A stretch of DNA of 64,000 nt from Streptomyces sp. NBC_00237 (GTDB lineage Bacteria; Actinomycetota; Actinomycetes; Streptomycetales; Streptomycetaceae). Of this stretch, positions 53,353 to 62,246 are shown piece after piece. The notes below the pieces were generated by a model. That model saw only the letters and a program-made list of their open reading frames with translations. It made no database searches and was not told the DNA's origin. The stretch spans positions 1 to 64,000 of the forward strand of contig NZ_JAPEMT010000003.1 in assembly GCF_026342435.1 (NCBI RefSeq), written 5' to 3'. Every line of letters starts with the position of its first letter. Position 1 is the stretch's first letter. A program made the translations under genes and the position numbers.

Positions 53353-55356
53353 GTGCCCGCTGAATCAGAGTCCCCCGGACCAGGGTCCCCCGGACCAGGG
53401 TCCCTCGGACCAGAGTCCCCCGGATCAGAGTCCGCTGAATCACGGTCCGCCGCACCGCCCCCGGCCGCCTCGGACGGCGTCGAGCCCGAGGGCGTCACGC
53501 CATGGCCCGTTCCGGCCTGGCGGCCGGGCCTGCCGGACGGGGGTGCGTCGGGCGCCGGGGATCCCGGTGGTCAACTGCCGCTGCACACCGGCCTGTTCCA
53601 CTCCACCGGCGACCCCCTCGTCGTACACCTGCGCCTTTCGGGCGGTACTCGCGAGCAGTTGGAGACCACCGTCACCCCCGACGGCGAAGGCGCGGTCCTG
53701 ATCGAGGTCACGGTCGCGGCCGAGGCGCCGACCGCACCCGCCACCTCCCTCACCGTGCACGCCGAATGGCGGGTCCCCTGTGTGGGAGCCACCGCCTACT
53801 GGACTCCCGACACCAGTGCCCCCTGCTGGCTGCCGCCGTCCTGGACCCTGCCCCGCACGGTCTCCCTCGCCCTCGGCGCTCCCGTCGCCAGCCTGGTCGG
53901 CGCGGGCGACCGAGCGCTGTGCACCGCCGCGCTGGGGGAGACCTCCGCGCCCGTGCGGGTCGGTGGTGGGGTGGTGGAGGAGAGTGGTGAGTTCGCGTTC
54001 ACCGCGGAACAGCAACTGGACTCGTACGGGAGGCCGTTGAGGCTCCGTATCGATCTGACGGGGCGTCACTTCGCGGCCACCGTCCAGGACGTCGCCGCCT
54101 GGTGGGGCGAGGGACTGCGGCACCCCGGGGTCGCACCCGCCGCCCGGCTGCCCGCCTACTCCACCTGGTACAGCCTGCACCAGCACGTCGACGCCGCCGC
54201 CGTCGAACGCCAGGCCGCCCTCGCCGCGGACCTCGGCTGCGCGAGCATCATCGTCGACGACGGCTGGCAGACCGCCGACCGCACCCGAGGCTACGGCCAC
54301 TGCGGCGACTGGGACGCCAACCCGGAGGCGTTCCCCGACCCCGCCGCCCACGTCGCCGAGGTGCACCGGCTGGGACTCGCCGAACTCCTCTGGTACGCGG
54401 TGCCGTACATCGGTCGGCACGACGACGCCTGGGACCGCTTCAAGGGCATGCTCCTGCGCGAGGAACCCGAGGTCGACGCGGCCGTGCTCGACCCGCGCCA
54501 CCCCGCGGTCCGCGGCCACCTGATCGAGAAGATCTCGAAGGCGGTCGAGCAGTGGGGCGTGGACGGCCTGAAGCTCGACTTCATCGACCGGTTCGCCGTC
54601 AAGGACCCGCCGCCCGCCCCGACGGGCGCCGACCACACCGCCGTTCACGAAGGGGTGCGTCAGCTCCTCGCCGACCTCGACGCCCGGCTGCGCCGTACCT
54701 GCCCCGACGTGATCGTCGAGCTGCGCCAGCCGTACGTCAGCCCGGGCCTGTGGCCGTACGCCGCCATGATCCGCGCCACCGACTGCCCGCTCAGCCCCGC
54801 CGAGAACCGCCAGCGCACCGTCGACTGCCGCCTCACCTCGGGACCGCTCGCCGTCCACGCCGACATGATCATGTGGCACCCGGCGGAGACGCCGGAGAAC
54901 GTCGCCGTCCACCTGATCAACGCCCTGTTCTCGGTGCCGCAGATCTCCATCGACCTCGCCGCGCAGAGCCCGGACCAACTGGCGGTCGTACGGTTCTGGA
55001 CCCGCGTCTTCCGCACCCACGTCGACGTACTGCAACTCGGGTCCCTGGAGCCCTCCCGGCCCGAACTCGGCTACCCCCAGGTCCGCGCCCACGACGCCCG
55101 TGCCACCGTGGTCGCCCGTTACGCCCCGCTGCCCGTCGCACTCCCCGAACGGCCAGGCCCCCGTACCGTCCTCGTCGCCAACGCGGACCCCGACCCCGTG
55201 GTCCTGCTGACCGCCACCGGGCCCGAACGGGTCCTGGCCCTCGTCCGGGACTGCCGAGGTGACATCCTGTCCGAAACCGTGCTCGACCTTCTCGCAGGCC
55301 CGAACCCGGTGACCGTACCGACCGGCGGCCTGCTCACCCTGACCCGCGAGCGGTGA
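53353..55356 (+). CDS. GH36-type alpha-galactosidase
   Basis: A 667-aa cytoplasmic glycosidase. The N-terminal beta domain is followed by the barrel with 'STWYSLHQHV', 'IIVDDGWQT', 'GLAELLWYAVPYIG' and the nucleophile Asp in 'GLKLDFIDRF'. 'IRATDCPLSPAENRQRTVDC' may carry the acid Asp. The first 45 residues are a Ser/Pro/Gly/Glu repeat (GPGSPGPGS) with no known role. GTG at 53353 has GAAGGAG eight bases upstream; the GTG at 53344 overlaps that site. It likely cleaves galactosides brought in by the transporter. Confidence 0.85.
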   Translation: MPAESESPGPGSPGPGSLGPESPGSESAESRSAAPPPAASDGVEPEGVTPWPVPAWRPGLPDGGASGAGDPGGQLPLHTGLFHSTGDPLVVHLRLSGGTREQLETTVTPDGEGAVLIEVTVAAEAPTAPATSLTVHAEWRVPCVGATAYWTPDTSAPCWLPPSWTLPRTVSLALGAPVASLVGAGDRALCTAALGETSAPVRVGGGVVEESGEFAFTAEQQLDSYGRPLRLRIDLTGRHFAATVQDVAAWWGEGLRHPGVAPAARLPAYSTWYSLHQHVDAAAVERQAALAADLGCASIIVDDGWQTADRTRGYGHCGDWDANPEAFPDPAAHVAEVHRLGLAELLWYAVPYIGRHDDAWDRFKGMLLREEPEVDAAVLDPRHPAVRGHLIEKISKAVEQWGVDGLKLDFIDRFAVKDPPPAPTGADHTAVHEGVRQLLADLDARLRRTCPDVIVELRQPYVSPGLWPYAAMIRATDCPLSPAENRQRTVDCRLTSGPLAVHADMIMWHPAETPENVAVHLINALFSVPQISIDLAAQSPDQLAVVRFWTRVFRTHVDVLQLGSLEPSRPELGYPQVRAHDARATVVARYAPLPVALPERPGPRTVLVANADPDPVVLLTATGPERVLALVRDCRGDILSETVLDLLAGPNPVTVPTGGLLTLTRER

Positions 55357-55361
55357 CGTAC

Positions 55362-55396
55362 GGGTCCGGGGGCGGCCACCCGCCACCCCCGGACCC
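55362..55396. terminator. Hairpin between alpha-galactosidase and lacI-type gene
   Basis: Exact 11-bp arms (55362-55372 / 55386-55396) with a 13-nt loop. May attenuate transcription into the regulator gene. Confidence 0.65.
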
Positions 55397-55426
55397 GCCC
55401 GCCCCCCCCGACCAGCCAGAGGAACG

Positions 55427-56506
55427 ATGACCGCTCGACAGGTGACCATCGAGGACGTCGCGCGCGCCGCCGGAGTCTCCCGCCAGACCGTCTCCAACGC
55501 CCTCAACGCCCCCGGGCGGCTGCGCCCCAGCACCCTCGCCAAGGTCACCGCCGCCATCGACGCACTCGGGTACCAGCCCGACCAGTCGGCCCGCAGCCTG
55601 CGCACCGGCACCCGCAAGGTCATCGGCTACCCCGCCCCCGACGACAATCCCGCCGACCCCAACCCCCTGATGGGCGGCTTCCTCCAGGCCCTGGTGAGCG
55701 CCGCGGACGCCGTCGGCCACCGCATCCTGCTCTTCCGCTCCGACCCCCGGCAGAGCGCCGCCTCGGTCGCCAAGTCCTTCCACGGTCTGATCGCCGCCCG
55801 CCAGGTCGACGGGTTCGTCCTCTCCGACGTCGTCCACGACGACCCCCGCGTCGACGTGCTCACCGAGGCGGGCTTCCCCTTCGCCGCCTTCGGCCGCACC
55901 GCCCCCGGCCGCCCGCAGAACTGGGTGGACATCGACTCCACCGCCGCCACCGGCGAGCTGGTACGGCGGCTGATCGGCCAGGGCCACCGCCGCCTCTGCT
56001 ACGTCAACTCCGCAGCCTCCCTGCCCTGGCTGGCCGACCGCAGAGCCGGATTCCTCCAGGCGGCGGCCGACGCCCCCGACGGGGCCTTCGAGGTCGGGGT
56101 GCCCGACGACGACCCCGTCGCGCTGACCCTGGCCGTACAGCGCCTGCTGACCGGTCCCGACCACCCCACGGCCCTCGTCTGTCCCTCCGACTGGCTCGCA
56201 CTGACCGCCTATCAGGCCGTCCGCGCCGCAGGCCACACCGTCGGCACCGGCATCGCCGTCACCGGCTTCAACGACATCCCGCTGTGCACCTTCCTCCAGC
56301 CCACCCTCACCAGCGTGCGCCTGCCCCTGCCCGCGATCGCCCACGCCCTCGTCGACCGCCTGATCAGCGCCGTGGAACACCCCGCCACGACCCCGACCAC
56401 CGGCCTCCTGCTCCCCGCGGAACCCGTGCTGCGCGGCAGCACGCCGGACGCCTTCGGGGCGCGCGGGCGCTCCATCGACTCCGCTGGCTCCCCTGGCTCC
56501 GCGTAG
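55427..56506 (+). CDS. LacI-family repressor
   Basis: A 359-aa regulator. N-terminal LacI helix-turn-helix 'TIEDVARAAGVSRQTVSNAL' (residues 7-26) and hinge 'SARSLRTG', then the periplasmic-binding-like ligand domain with 'GNDIPLC'-type segment (GFNDIPLCTFLQPTLTSV). AGAGGAACG precedes the ATG. It likely represses the galactoside operon and maybe GH5 through the palindromes near 48.9 kb. Confidence 0.92.
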   Translation: MTARQVTIEDVARAAGVSRQTVSNALNAPGRLRPSTLAKVTAAIDALGYQPDQSARSLRTGTRKVIGYPAPDDNPADPNPLMGGFLQALVSAADAVGHRILLFRSDPRQSAASVAKSFHGLIAARQVDGFVLSDVVHDDPRVDVLTEAGFPFAAFGRTAPGRPQNWVDIDSTAATGELVRRLIGQGHRRLCYVNSAASLPWLADRRAGFLQAAADAPDGAFEVGVPDDDPVALTLAVQRLLTGPDHPTALVCPSDWLALTAYQAVRAAGHTVGTGIAVTGFNDIPLCTFLQPTLTSVRLPLPAIAHALVDRLISAVEHPATTPTTGLLLPAEPVLRGSTPDAFGARGRSIDSAGSPGSA

Positions 56507-56637
56507 TCGAGTACGACGATCCGGTTGTGCCGGGTCGCCCGAGTGCGACGGGTCGCCCGCTGAAGCGGCGGGGTGTTCGGCGGCGGGGTCGTTCGGCCGG
56601 GAGATCTTCCGGTGCGGGGCTCTCAGTCGCGGAGCTC

Positions 56638-57228
56638 TCAGTCGCGGGGTGCTTCCTGAGCCCACGTCTCCGGCTGCCACAGGCCCGACCGGCGCAGCGA
56701 GTTCGAGCAGTGCCGGAATATCTCGTCTATCTCCACGACGAGCGCGAGCAGCGGGCGCTGTCCCTTCACCGTCAGCTCGTCGAAGAACGGCGCGTCCGTG
56801 AGGATGCGTGCGCGGCCGTTGACCCGGAGGACGTCGGCGCTGCCCGGCACCAGGTGGAGCAGGCCCACGTGAGGGTTGGAGAGGACGTTGCGGAAGCTGT
56901 CGCTGCGGCGGTTTCCCGGCCGGTCGGGGAGGACGAGCGTCCGCGCGTCCAGGACGTGGACGAATCCGGACGCGTCGCCCCGGGGCGAGGTGTCGCAGTT
57001 GCCTTCCGCGTCGGAGGTGGACAGCACGCAGAACGGGGAGCGGGCGAGTATCCCCAGGTCGTCGGCGGTGAGTTCGTCGTGCACCTTGTCGATGACGATC
57101 GGGTGCGGGATGCCGAGCAGCTCGGTCAGTTCCGCGCCCGAGCGCAACTCCCGCCAGCCGTGCGGCGACGCGGCGCTGCCGCCGGGGGACGGGACGGGGG
57201 CGACGACGGGCGTTGCTGCATCAGGCAC
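56638..57228 (-). CDS. FMN-binding PPOX-fold protein
   Basis: A 196-aa protein of the pyridoxamine-phosphate-oxidase-like split barrel (MSMEG_1061-type). It has 'ARSPFCVLSTSDAEGNCDTS', 'LVLPDRPGNRRSDSFRNVL' (flavin phosphate contact) and 'NPHVGLLHLVPG', ending 'SGLWQPETW'. Substrate unknown. GTG 57228 has GGGGAA nearby; reading further upstream runs into 14-bp tandem repeats. An iron box sits 142 bases upstream, so iron may regulate it. Confidence 0.8.
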   Translation of the reverse strand: MPDAATPVVAPVPSPGGSAASPHGWRELRSGAELTELLGIPHPIVIDKVHDELTADDLGILARSPFCVLSTSDAEGNCDTSPRGDASGFVHVLDARTLVLPDRPGNRRSDSFRNVLSNPHVGLLHLVPGSADVLRVNGRARILTDAPFFDELTVKGQRPLLALVVEIDEIFRHCSNSLRRSGLWQPETWAQEAPRD

Positions 57229-57241
57229 GGAGGGTTCCCCA

Positions 57242-57297
57242 GGTGGTGTTCGACAGGTGCTGTTCGACGGGTGCTGTTCGGCAGGTGCTGTTCGTGA
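57242..57297. repeat. Four tandem 14-bp repeats (GGTGCTGTTCGACG type)
   Basis: Units at 57242, 57256, 57270 and 57284 match at 11-13 of 14 positions, with a degenerate 13-nt copy after them. They lie in the 5' leader region of the PPOX gene. Confidence 0.9.
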
Positions 57298-57369
57298 GGT
57301 GCGTTCGTGAGGTGGTCGACATCGCACGGGCGCCGATGGGACGTGCGGGCCGTGTGGCGCGAATTCGAT

Positions 57370-57385
57370 GTAAGGCTCACCTTAC
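57370..57385. promoter_or_regulatory. Iron-box-like palindrome (DmdR/IdeR type)
   Basis: GTAAGGCTCACCTTAC matches the core of the actinobacterial iron box (TTAGGTTAGGCTCACCTAA type). It stands between the divergent PPOX and serine hydrolase genes. Confidence 0.6.
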
Positions 57386-57485
57386 TTGGGGGTGTGCTCC
57401 GCCCGGTCGGCCGGGGTCCTGCCGGGGCGGCCCGTCCGCCACGCCGCCCGGCCGTTGTCGCGAACCGGCGCGGGTGCGTTTCCTT

Positions 57486-57541
57486 GCTATTCCTTCTTGC
57501 TAAGTACCGGTAGTCAGCGTTACGGTGTACCAGTACTCAGC
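57486..57541 (+). promoter_or_regulatory. PadR-type promoter/operator, copy 1
   Basis: A 56-bp stretch with an internal palindrome (GTACyGGTA...TACnnGTAC around AGCGTTACG). It matches the reverse complement of 62171-62226 at 51 of 56 positions. TTGCTA and TACGGT could serve as -35 and -10 (18-nt gap). It ends 68 nt before the serine hydrolase ATG. Confidence 0.8.
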
Positions 57542-57609
57542 GTCACCGACTAGCTCGGTTCGCTCGACCTGCACCACGTACATCGGACACCTACGCAAGG
57601 AGTTTCGTG

Positions 57610-58854
57610 ATGGGCACAGGGAGCACCAACGAGGGCGGCTTCACCGCATCAGGGCTGCGCAGGCTGCGCGAAGTGCTGGAACGGCACGTGGAGTCCAAGA
57701 AGATCCCCGGTCTCGTGGCCCTGGTCGGCCGGGGCGGGGAGACGCACGTCGAGGCGATAGGGACGATGCGGCACGAAGGCGGCGCACCGATGGGCCGGGA
57801 CACTATCTTCCGGATGGCCTCGACGTCCAAGCCGGTCGCGGTCGCCGCGACGATGGTCCTGCTCGACGAGTGCAGGCTGCGCCTCGACGACCTGGTGGAC
57901 CCGTGGCTGCCGGAACTGGCCGACCGGCAGGTGCTCAAGCGGTCCGACGGTCCGCTGGACGACACCGTCGCGGCCCGGCGCCCGATCACCGTGCGGGACC
58001 TGCTCACCTCCACCTGCGGGCTCGGTCTCGACACGACGGCGATGGGCTCCCCGGTGATGGCCGCGTACTTCGAGCGGAAGGTCTACGGCGAGAACGGGTG
58101 GATGCTTCCGGCCGTGGAGCCGGACGAGTGGATGCGCCGCCTGGGCACGCTTCCGCTGATGCACCAGCCCGGCGAGCGGTGGCTGTACAACGTCTCCGAC
58201 GACGTGCTCGGCGTACTCGTGGCGCGGGTCACCGGCCAGCCGTTCGAGTCGTTCCTGCGGGAGCGGATCTTCGGTCCGCTGGGGATGAAGGACACCGGGT
58301 TCCACGTGCCCGCCGACAAGATCCACCGGCTGCCGCCGCTGTACGCCCCCGACCCGCAGACCGGCGAGTTCACCGTGGAGGACCCGGCCGAGGGCGGACA
58401 CCACAGCAAGCCCCCGGCCTTCCCTTCGAGCGGCGGCGGACTCGACTCGACCGCCGACGACTACGACGCGTACTTCCGGATGCTGCTCAACCACGGCACG
58501 CACCACGGCGAGCGGATTCTGTCCCGGGCCGCCGTCGAGCTGATGACCACCAACCGCCTCCCGGCCGCACAGCTCGCCGCCCGGGAGTCCTTGGCCCGCG
58601 ACCTCGTCCACCTGTCGCACGGTCAGGGGCAGCACGGCGGCTGGGGCTTCGGGATGGCGGTGCGCACCTATCGGGGCGACTACGCGCCCGTCGGCCAGTT
58701 CGGCTGGGACGGCGGCGCGGGCACCAGTACGTACGCCGACCCGCGCAACGGGCTCGTCGGCATCCTGCTCACCCAGACCGGGATGAGCACTCCGGACTCG
58801 GCGCGGGCCATCCACGACTTCTGGACCACCCTCTACCAGGCGCTCGACGACTGA
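57610..58854 (+). CDS. Serine hydrolase, beta-lactamase class C/esterase family
   Basis: A 414-aa cytoplasmic-looking enzyme (no signal peptide) of the beta-lactamase/D,D-peptidase fold. The nucleophile motif STSK is near residue 70 and the YNV motif (Y-x-N-like, LYNVSDD) near 192. 'FGWDGGAGTS' replaces the KTG box, as in EstB-type esterases. Likely an esterase or amidase acting on small substrates. ATG at 57610 with GGAG eight bases upstream. Its promoter carries the same operator as the padR operon, so the PadR protein should control it. Confidence 0.85.
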   Translation: MGTGSTNEGGFTASGLRRLREVLERHVESKKIPGLVALVGRGGETHVEAIGTMRHEGGAPMGRDTIFRMASTSKPVAVAATMVLLDECRLRLDDLVDPWLPELADRQVLKRSDGPLDDTVAARRPITVRDLLTSTCGLGLDTTAMGSPVMAAYFERKVYGENGWMLPAVEPDEWMRRLGTLPLMHQPGERWLYNVSDDVLGVLVARVTGQPFESFLRERIFGPLGMKDTGFHVPADKIHRLPPLYAPDPQTGEFTVEDPAEGGHHSKPPAFPSSGGGLDSTADDYDAYFRMLLNHGTHHGERILSRAAVELMTTNRLPAAQLAARESLARDLVHLSHGQGQHGGWGFGMAVRTYRGDYAPVGQFGWDGGAGTSTYADPRNGLVGILLTQTGMSTPDSARAIHDFWTTLYQALDD

Positions 58855-58931
58855 GGTCCGGTGGGTCGACGTGACGCAGGGAATCCGTCAGGTCCGGTCC
58901 GCGCGCGCGAGAGTCCCGCTACGGTGCGCTC

Positions 58932-59108
58932 ATGCACGTCAACCACCGGACGCTGGCGTCCCACTTGAGGCCCGTCATCGTCGTCCTGCTGGTCCTCGCC
59001 GCGGCGCTGATCGCCACGGGTCTGCTCGTCGGCTGGATCTGGCTGGTGGGCATCGGCGTGTGGGCGCTGATCGCGGCCTTCCTGCTCGAATTCACCTTCT
59101 CGCCGTGA
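58932..59108 (+). CDS. 58-aa membrane miniprotein
   Basis: A small gene starting MHVNHRTLASHLRP, then two adjoining hydrophobic helices (VIVVLLVLAAALIATGLLVG, WIWLVGIGVWALIAAFLLE), ending FTFSP. Codon use is normal for the genome. The ribosome site is weak (CGGTGCG). No function known; many Streptomyces carry such small membrane proteins. Confidence 0.6.
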   Translation: MHVNHRTLASHLRPVIVVLLVLAAALIATGLLVGWIWLVGIGVWALIAAFLLEFTFSP

Positions 59109-59112
59109 CCGT

Positions 59113-59823
59113 TCAACGGGTGTGGAGCGGGCTTACGGGCTCGGAGACGGGGCGGAGCACCATCAACGCGTCCTCGCGGCGGGCCACCATGGCGAAGGCG
59201 AACCTGTCGACTTCCAGGCAGAGTTCGACGTCGTCCGGATGGCTCCCGCTCCGCACCCCGTCACGGAGCTCGGCCGCCGCCCGGGAGTTCCTCGCCCGTC
59301 GGACGTACGGTTCCGCGTCGACCTCACCCTCACCCTCACCCTCATCCACGCGCCGACCTATGTACTGAGCGCAGGCCAGGTCCTCCTCGGCCCGCCCCTC
59401 CTCGCCCGTGACGACGAACGTCACCGGGCCGCGATCACGCTCCCGGAGGAACCGCGCGGTCGGCCCTGCCACGACGAAGCTCGCGCACAGGACCAGCGGC
59501 GTGTCCGCGACGGCCAGGGCGCCCACGGTTCCCGCCGTCGTCTTCTGCACCAGCGTGCGCCCGGTGAAGTCGCGCGACCTCAGCTGAGCGGGCGAGTTCA
59601 CCGCGTCGAAGCCCGCGGCCGGAGCCCCGTCCTTCAGGGCCAGCCAGCCCGGACGGCTCTCCTTGAGGGCGAGTGCCTCGTCCAGCGTCGAGGCCAGCAC
59701 GATCTTCTCGGCGCCGCGCGAGAAGGCCCAGGCGGCGACGGTGAAGGCACGCATGACGTCGATGACGACCGCGACACGGGGAACGCCGGTCAACTCCGGG
59801 ATGCCGACGAAGTGATGATCCAT
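59113..59823 (-). CDS. ComB-like 2-phosphosulfolactate phosphatase family protein
   Basis: A 236-aa protein of the ComB family: 'VAVVIDVMRAFTVAAWAFSRGAEKIV', 'TTAGTVGA' and 'CASFVVAGPTARFL' in order. Archaeal ComB makes sulfolactate for coenzyme M; in actinobacteria the substrate is unknown. A Glu-Gly repeat (EGEGEGEVD) marks a loop. Convergent with the miniprotein gene, four bases between stops. Confidence 0.8.
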   Translation of the reverse strand: MDHHFVGIPELTGVPRVAVVIDVMRAFTVAAWAFSRGAEKIVLASTLDEALALKESRPGWLALKDGAPAAGFDAVNSPAQLRSRDFTGRTLVQKTTAGTVGALAVADTPLVLCASFVVAGPTARFLRERDRGPVTFVVTGEEGRAEEDLACAQYIGRRVDEGEGEGEVDAEPYVRRARNSRAAAELRDGVRSGSHPDDVELCLEVDRFAFAMVARREDALMVLRPVSEPVSPLHTR

Positions 59824-59889
59824 CGTCCCATTCTGCTGCCCTCTTGATCGTCGATGACATCGGCCCCCGTCCCGGGGACGGGGGCCCGC

Positions 59890-60261
59890 TCACCCCTGCC
59901 GCTGCTCCAGCAGCTCGACCAGGACCGGTACGTGACTTCGTCCGGGGTCCTGCACGGCGGTGACCAGCGTGACGGTTCCTGCGCGCGCCATCTCAAGAAG
60001 CCGCTCGACTGCCTGCGCGGGCCCCGGCTCCGCCAGCTCCGCGCGATAGCGGTCCCGGAACTCCGCGAAGTCCAGCTCCCCCGCGTGCAGGGCGGAACGC
60101 AGCCCGTTCGAAGGCGTCGCGTCCTTCAGCCACTCGTCGACCGCCGCCCGCTCCTTGGACACCCCGCGTGGCCACAGCCTGTCCACCAGCACGCGCCGGC
60201 CGTCCCCCGGCTCGGGCGGATCGTATACGCGGCGCACCTGCCAGCCGCTCCCACGCTTCAT
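59890..60261 (-). CDS. DUF488 family protein
   Basis: A 123-aa DUF488 protein: 'VRRVYDPPEPGDGRRVLVDRLWPRGVSKE' split by the conserved RLWPRG motif, then 'FRDRYRAEL' and 'LVTAVQD'. Family function unknown. GGAGG lies eight bases before the ATG at 60261. Confidence 0.9.
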   Translation of the reverse strand: MKRGSGWQVRRVYDPPEPGDGRRVLVDRLWPRGVSKERAAVDEWLKDATPSNGLRSALHAGELDFAEFRDRYRAELAEPGPAQAVERLLEMARAGTVTLVTAVQDPGRSHVPVLVELLEQRQG

Positions 60262-60323
60262 GCCCCACCGCCTCCTTGACCAGGGCGTTTCGTACGTTTC
60301 CCACCCTAGGCGCTGTGCGGGGT

Positions 60324-61292
60324 TCAGGCTTCGTAGGTGGTGGCGGACGTGGTGGCGCGGGTGCGCAGGACGGTGCGGAGCCATGGCGGAGTGAGGAGTT
60401 CCGCGTGGGGGGCGAGTTGCCAGAGGGCCCATTCGGCGTGGCGGGCGTCCTGGAAGGTGACCTCCAGGAGGAGGCGGCCTTCGGGGTCGGTTCGTTCGGA
60501 GAGGACGGTCAGGGCGGTGGCCGTGAGGTCCTTCCGGCGGGACGGGGGGAGCCGGACCAGCGCGGTGACCTGGTCGCCGCCGGTACGGAAGCCGGTGCTG
60601 CGGTCCCGCCAGGCGCGGTCCAGGTCGACGTGGTCGGGGCGTTCAGCGGGTTCCGGGAGGGCCTCGGCGGCCAGGATACGGGACAGACGGTAGGTGCGGT
60701 CCTCGCCGGAGCGGATGGCCAGCAGGTAGCCCTGGTCCCGCACGGTGACCAGGCCGACCGGGTCCACCGTGCGCCATTTCGGGGGCTGGTCCACCGCCGC
60801 GTACCGGATGCGCACCTTGTGGCCGGTGAGGACGGCGTGGCGGATGGGGGATGCGACGGCGGCGGGGAGGTCTTCGGTGTCGAGCCGACGGGAGAGCAGG
60901 TCGGTCTCGGGGTCGACGAGGAGGCGTTCGGCCACGGTGATGGCGGTGTCGCGCTGGTTCTCGGGGAGGGCGTCGACCACCTTGAGCATGGCCGAAGCGA
61001 GTGCCGAGCCCAGGCCGAACACCTGCGCCCCGCGCCGCGATCCGGCGACCAGCAGGGCGAGGGCCTCGTCGTGGTTGAGTCCGGTGAGTTCCGTACGGAA
61101 GCCGGGGAGCAGGGCGAATCCGCCGTGCCGACCGCGTTCGGCGTGGACCGGGACTCCGGCTGCGGACAGCGCCTCGATGTCGCGCAGCACGGTGCGCGTG
61201 GACACCTCCAGCTCGTGGGCCAGCGCGGTCGCGGACATGCGGCCGCGCTGGCGCAGGAGGAGGACGAGGGAGACCAGTCGATCGGCGCGCAT
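60324..61292 (-). CDS. WYL-domain transcription regulator
   Basis: A 322-aa regulator. Residues 1-55 form a DeoR-type winged helix (MSATALAHELEVSTRTVLRDIEAL). The WYL domain spans about 130-220 ('HKVRIRYAAVDQP', 'VDPVGLVTVRDQGYLLAI') and a WCX-type C-terminal extension follows. The WYL letters themselves are partly replaced (GYLLA). No ribosome site before ATG 61292, possibly leaderless. Targets unknown. Confidence 0.85.
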   Translation of the reverse strand: MRADRLVSLVLLLRQRGRMSATALAHELEVSTRTVLRDIEALSAAGVPVHAERGRHGGFALLPGFRTELTGLNHDEALALLVAGSRRGAQVFGLGSALASAMLKVVDALPENQRDTAITVAERLLVDPETDLLSRRLDTEDLPAAVASPIRHAVLTGHKVRIRYAAVDQPPKWRTVDPVGLVTVRDQGYLLAIRSGEDRTYRLSRILAAEALPEPAERPDHVDLDRAWRDRSTGFRTGGDQVTALVRLPPSRRKDLTATALTVLSERTDPEGRLLLEVTFQDARHAEWALWQLAPHAELLTPPWLRTVLRTRATTSATTYEA

Positions 61293-61386
61293 GCGACGAC
61301 TGTAGAAGACGGCAAGGGGCACTTCGGGGCCGGGCCGAGGGGCAGCCCGGGGCCGGGCCGGGGACAGGCTGTCTGCCGCAGGCGAC

Positions 61387-61803
61387 CTATTTCCCCGCCG
61401 CCCCTCCCGCCGCCTCCGCGAGCGCTTCGGCCAGCTGCGTGCGGGCGCGGGCGGGCACGTAGCCGCCGTCCGTGTAGTTCCGGGAGAAGTCTTCGACGAA
61501 CCCTGCCGGGTCGTCCCCGACGATCTCGCTGATCGGCGTCCCGTTCGTCGCCGCTCCCTCGAAGAGGTCCGCGAGGTCCTCGAACATGGCCGCGTTGTTC
61601 TCGCCGTCCGTCGGCACGAAGTGCATCAGGTGCCGCTCGATCGCCCCGACCGCCGCGCGGTAGGGCTCGGGAAGCTCCTTGGCGCGCACCTTGTACGCCT
61701 TCCAGCGCTTCTTGGGCCCGATCACCTTCGCGAGGAACCCGGTGCTTTCGACGGTGCCTTTCGCGGTGCCTTGCGCGGTGCCTTCGACGTCTGCCATGGT
61801 CAT
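61387..61803 (-). CDS. DUF1048 family protein, partner of PadR
   Basis: A 138-aa DUF1048-type protein: 'KRWKAYKVRAKELPEPYRAAVGAIERHLM', then 'MFEDLADLFEGAA', 'IVGDDPAGFVEDFSRNY'. Helical throughout, no membrane segment; a Thr/Gly-rich N-terminus. Its ATG overlaps the padR stop (ATGA). DUF1048 genes typically sit just after padR genes; their activity is not known. Confidence 0.85.
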   Translation of the reverse strand: MTMADVEGTAQGTAKGTVESTGFLAKVIGPKKRWKAYKVRAKELPEPYRAAVGAIERHLMHFVPTDGENNAAMFEDLADLFEGAATNGTPISEIVGDDPAGFVEDFSRNYTDGGYVPARARTQLAEALAEAAGGAAGK

Positions 61804-62129
61804 GCGCCCCCTTCGCGGAGCTGAGCGAGTCGTTCCGTGAGGAAGCTCCAGGTCCTCCAGAACTCCGCGAGGTACTCCCGTCCTTGTGCGTTGAGGGAGA
61901 ACACCTTGCGCGGCGGCCCCTTCTCGGACGGAACCTTCTGTACGTCGACGAGGCCGCGCTTCTCGACCCTGACGAGCAGCGCGTAGATCGTGCCCTCGGC
62001 GATGTCGGAGAAGCCCTGCTCCCGCAGCTCCGCCGTGATCTCGTAGCCGTACGCGGGCCGCCCGGACAGGATCGCGAGAACGATTCCCTCCAGCGTGCCC
62101 TTGAGCATTTCCGTTTCCAGCTTGGTCAT
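61800..62129 (-). CDS. PadR-family repressor
   Basis: A 109-aa PadR regulator with the winged helix 'LEGIVLAILSGRPAYGYEITAEL', 'AEGTIYALLVRVEKRGLV' and wing 'SEKGPPRKVFSLN', then a C-terminal dimer helix. GGAGG stands before the ATG. The copy-2 operator lies 42 bases upstream, and a matching site fronts the serine hydrolase, so it probably represses its own operon and that gene. Confidence 0.92.
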   Translation of the reverse strand: MTKLETEMLKGTLEGIVLAILSGRPAYGYEITAELREQGFSDIAEGTIYALLVRVEKRGLVDVQKVPSEKGPPRKVFSLNAQGREYLAEFWRTWSFLTERLAQLREGGA

Positions 62130-62170
62130 GGAACACCTCCTTTCCGATGCGAGCGATGCTATTCAGTGTT

Positions 62171-62226
62171 GCTGAGTACCAGTACAGCGTAACGCTGACT
62201 ACCAGTACTTAGCAAGAAAGAATAGC
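62171..62226 (-). promoter_or_regulatory. PadR-type promoter/operator, copy 2
   Basis: Reverse complement of copy 1 with 51 of 56 identical bases, so both face their genes the same way. It contains the near-perfect palindrome AGTACC-AGTACAGCG-TAA-CGCTGACTACC-AGTACT in pieces. It begins 20 nt after the kdpB stop. Confidence 0.8.
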
Positions 62227-62246
62227 GGGAAGGAGGTCGCGCCGCC

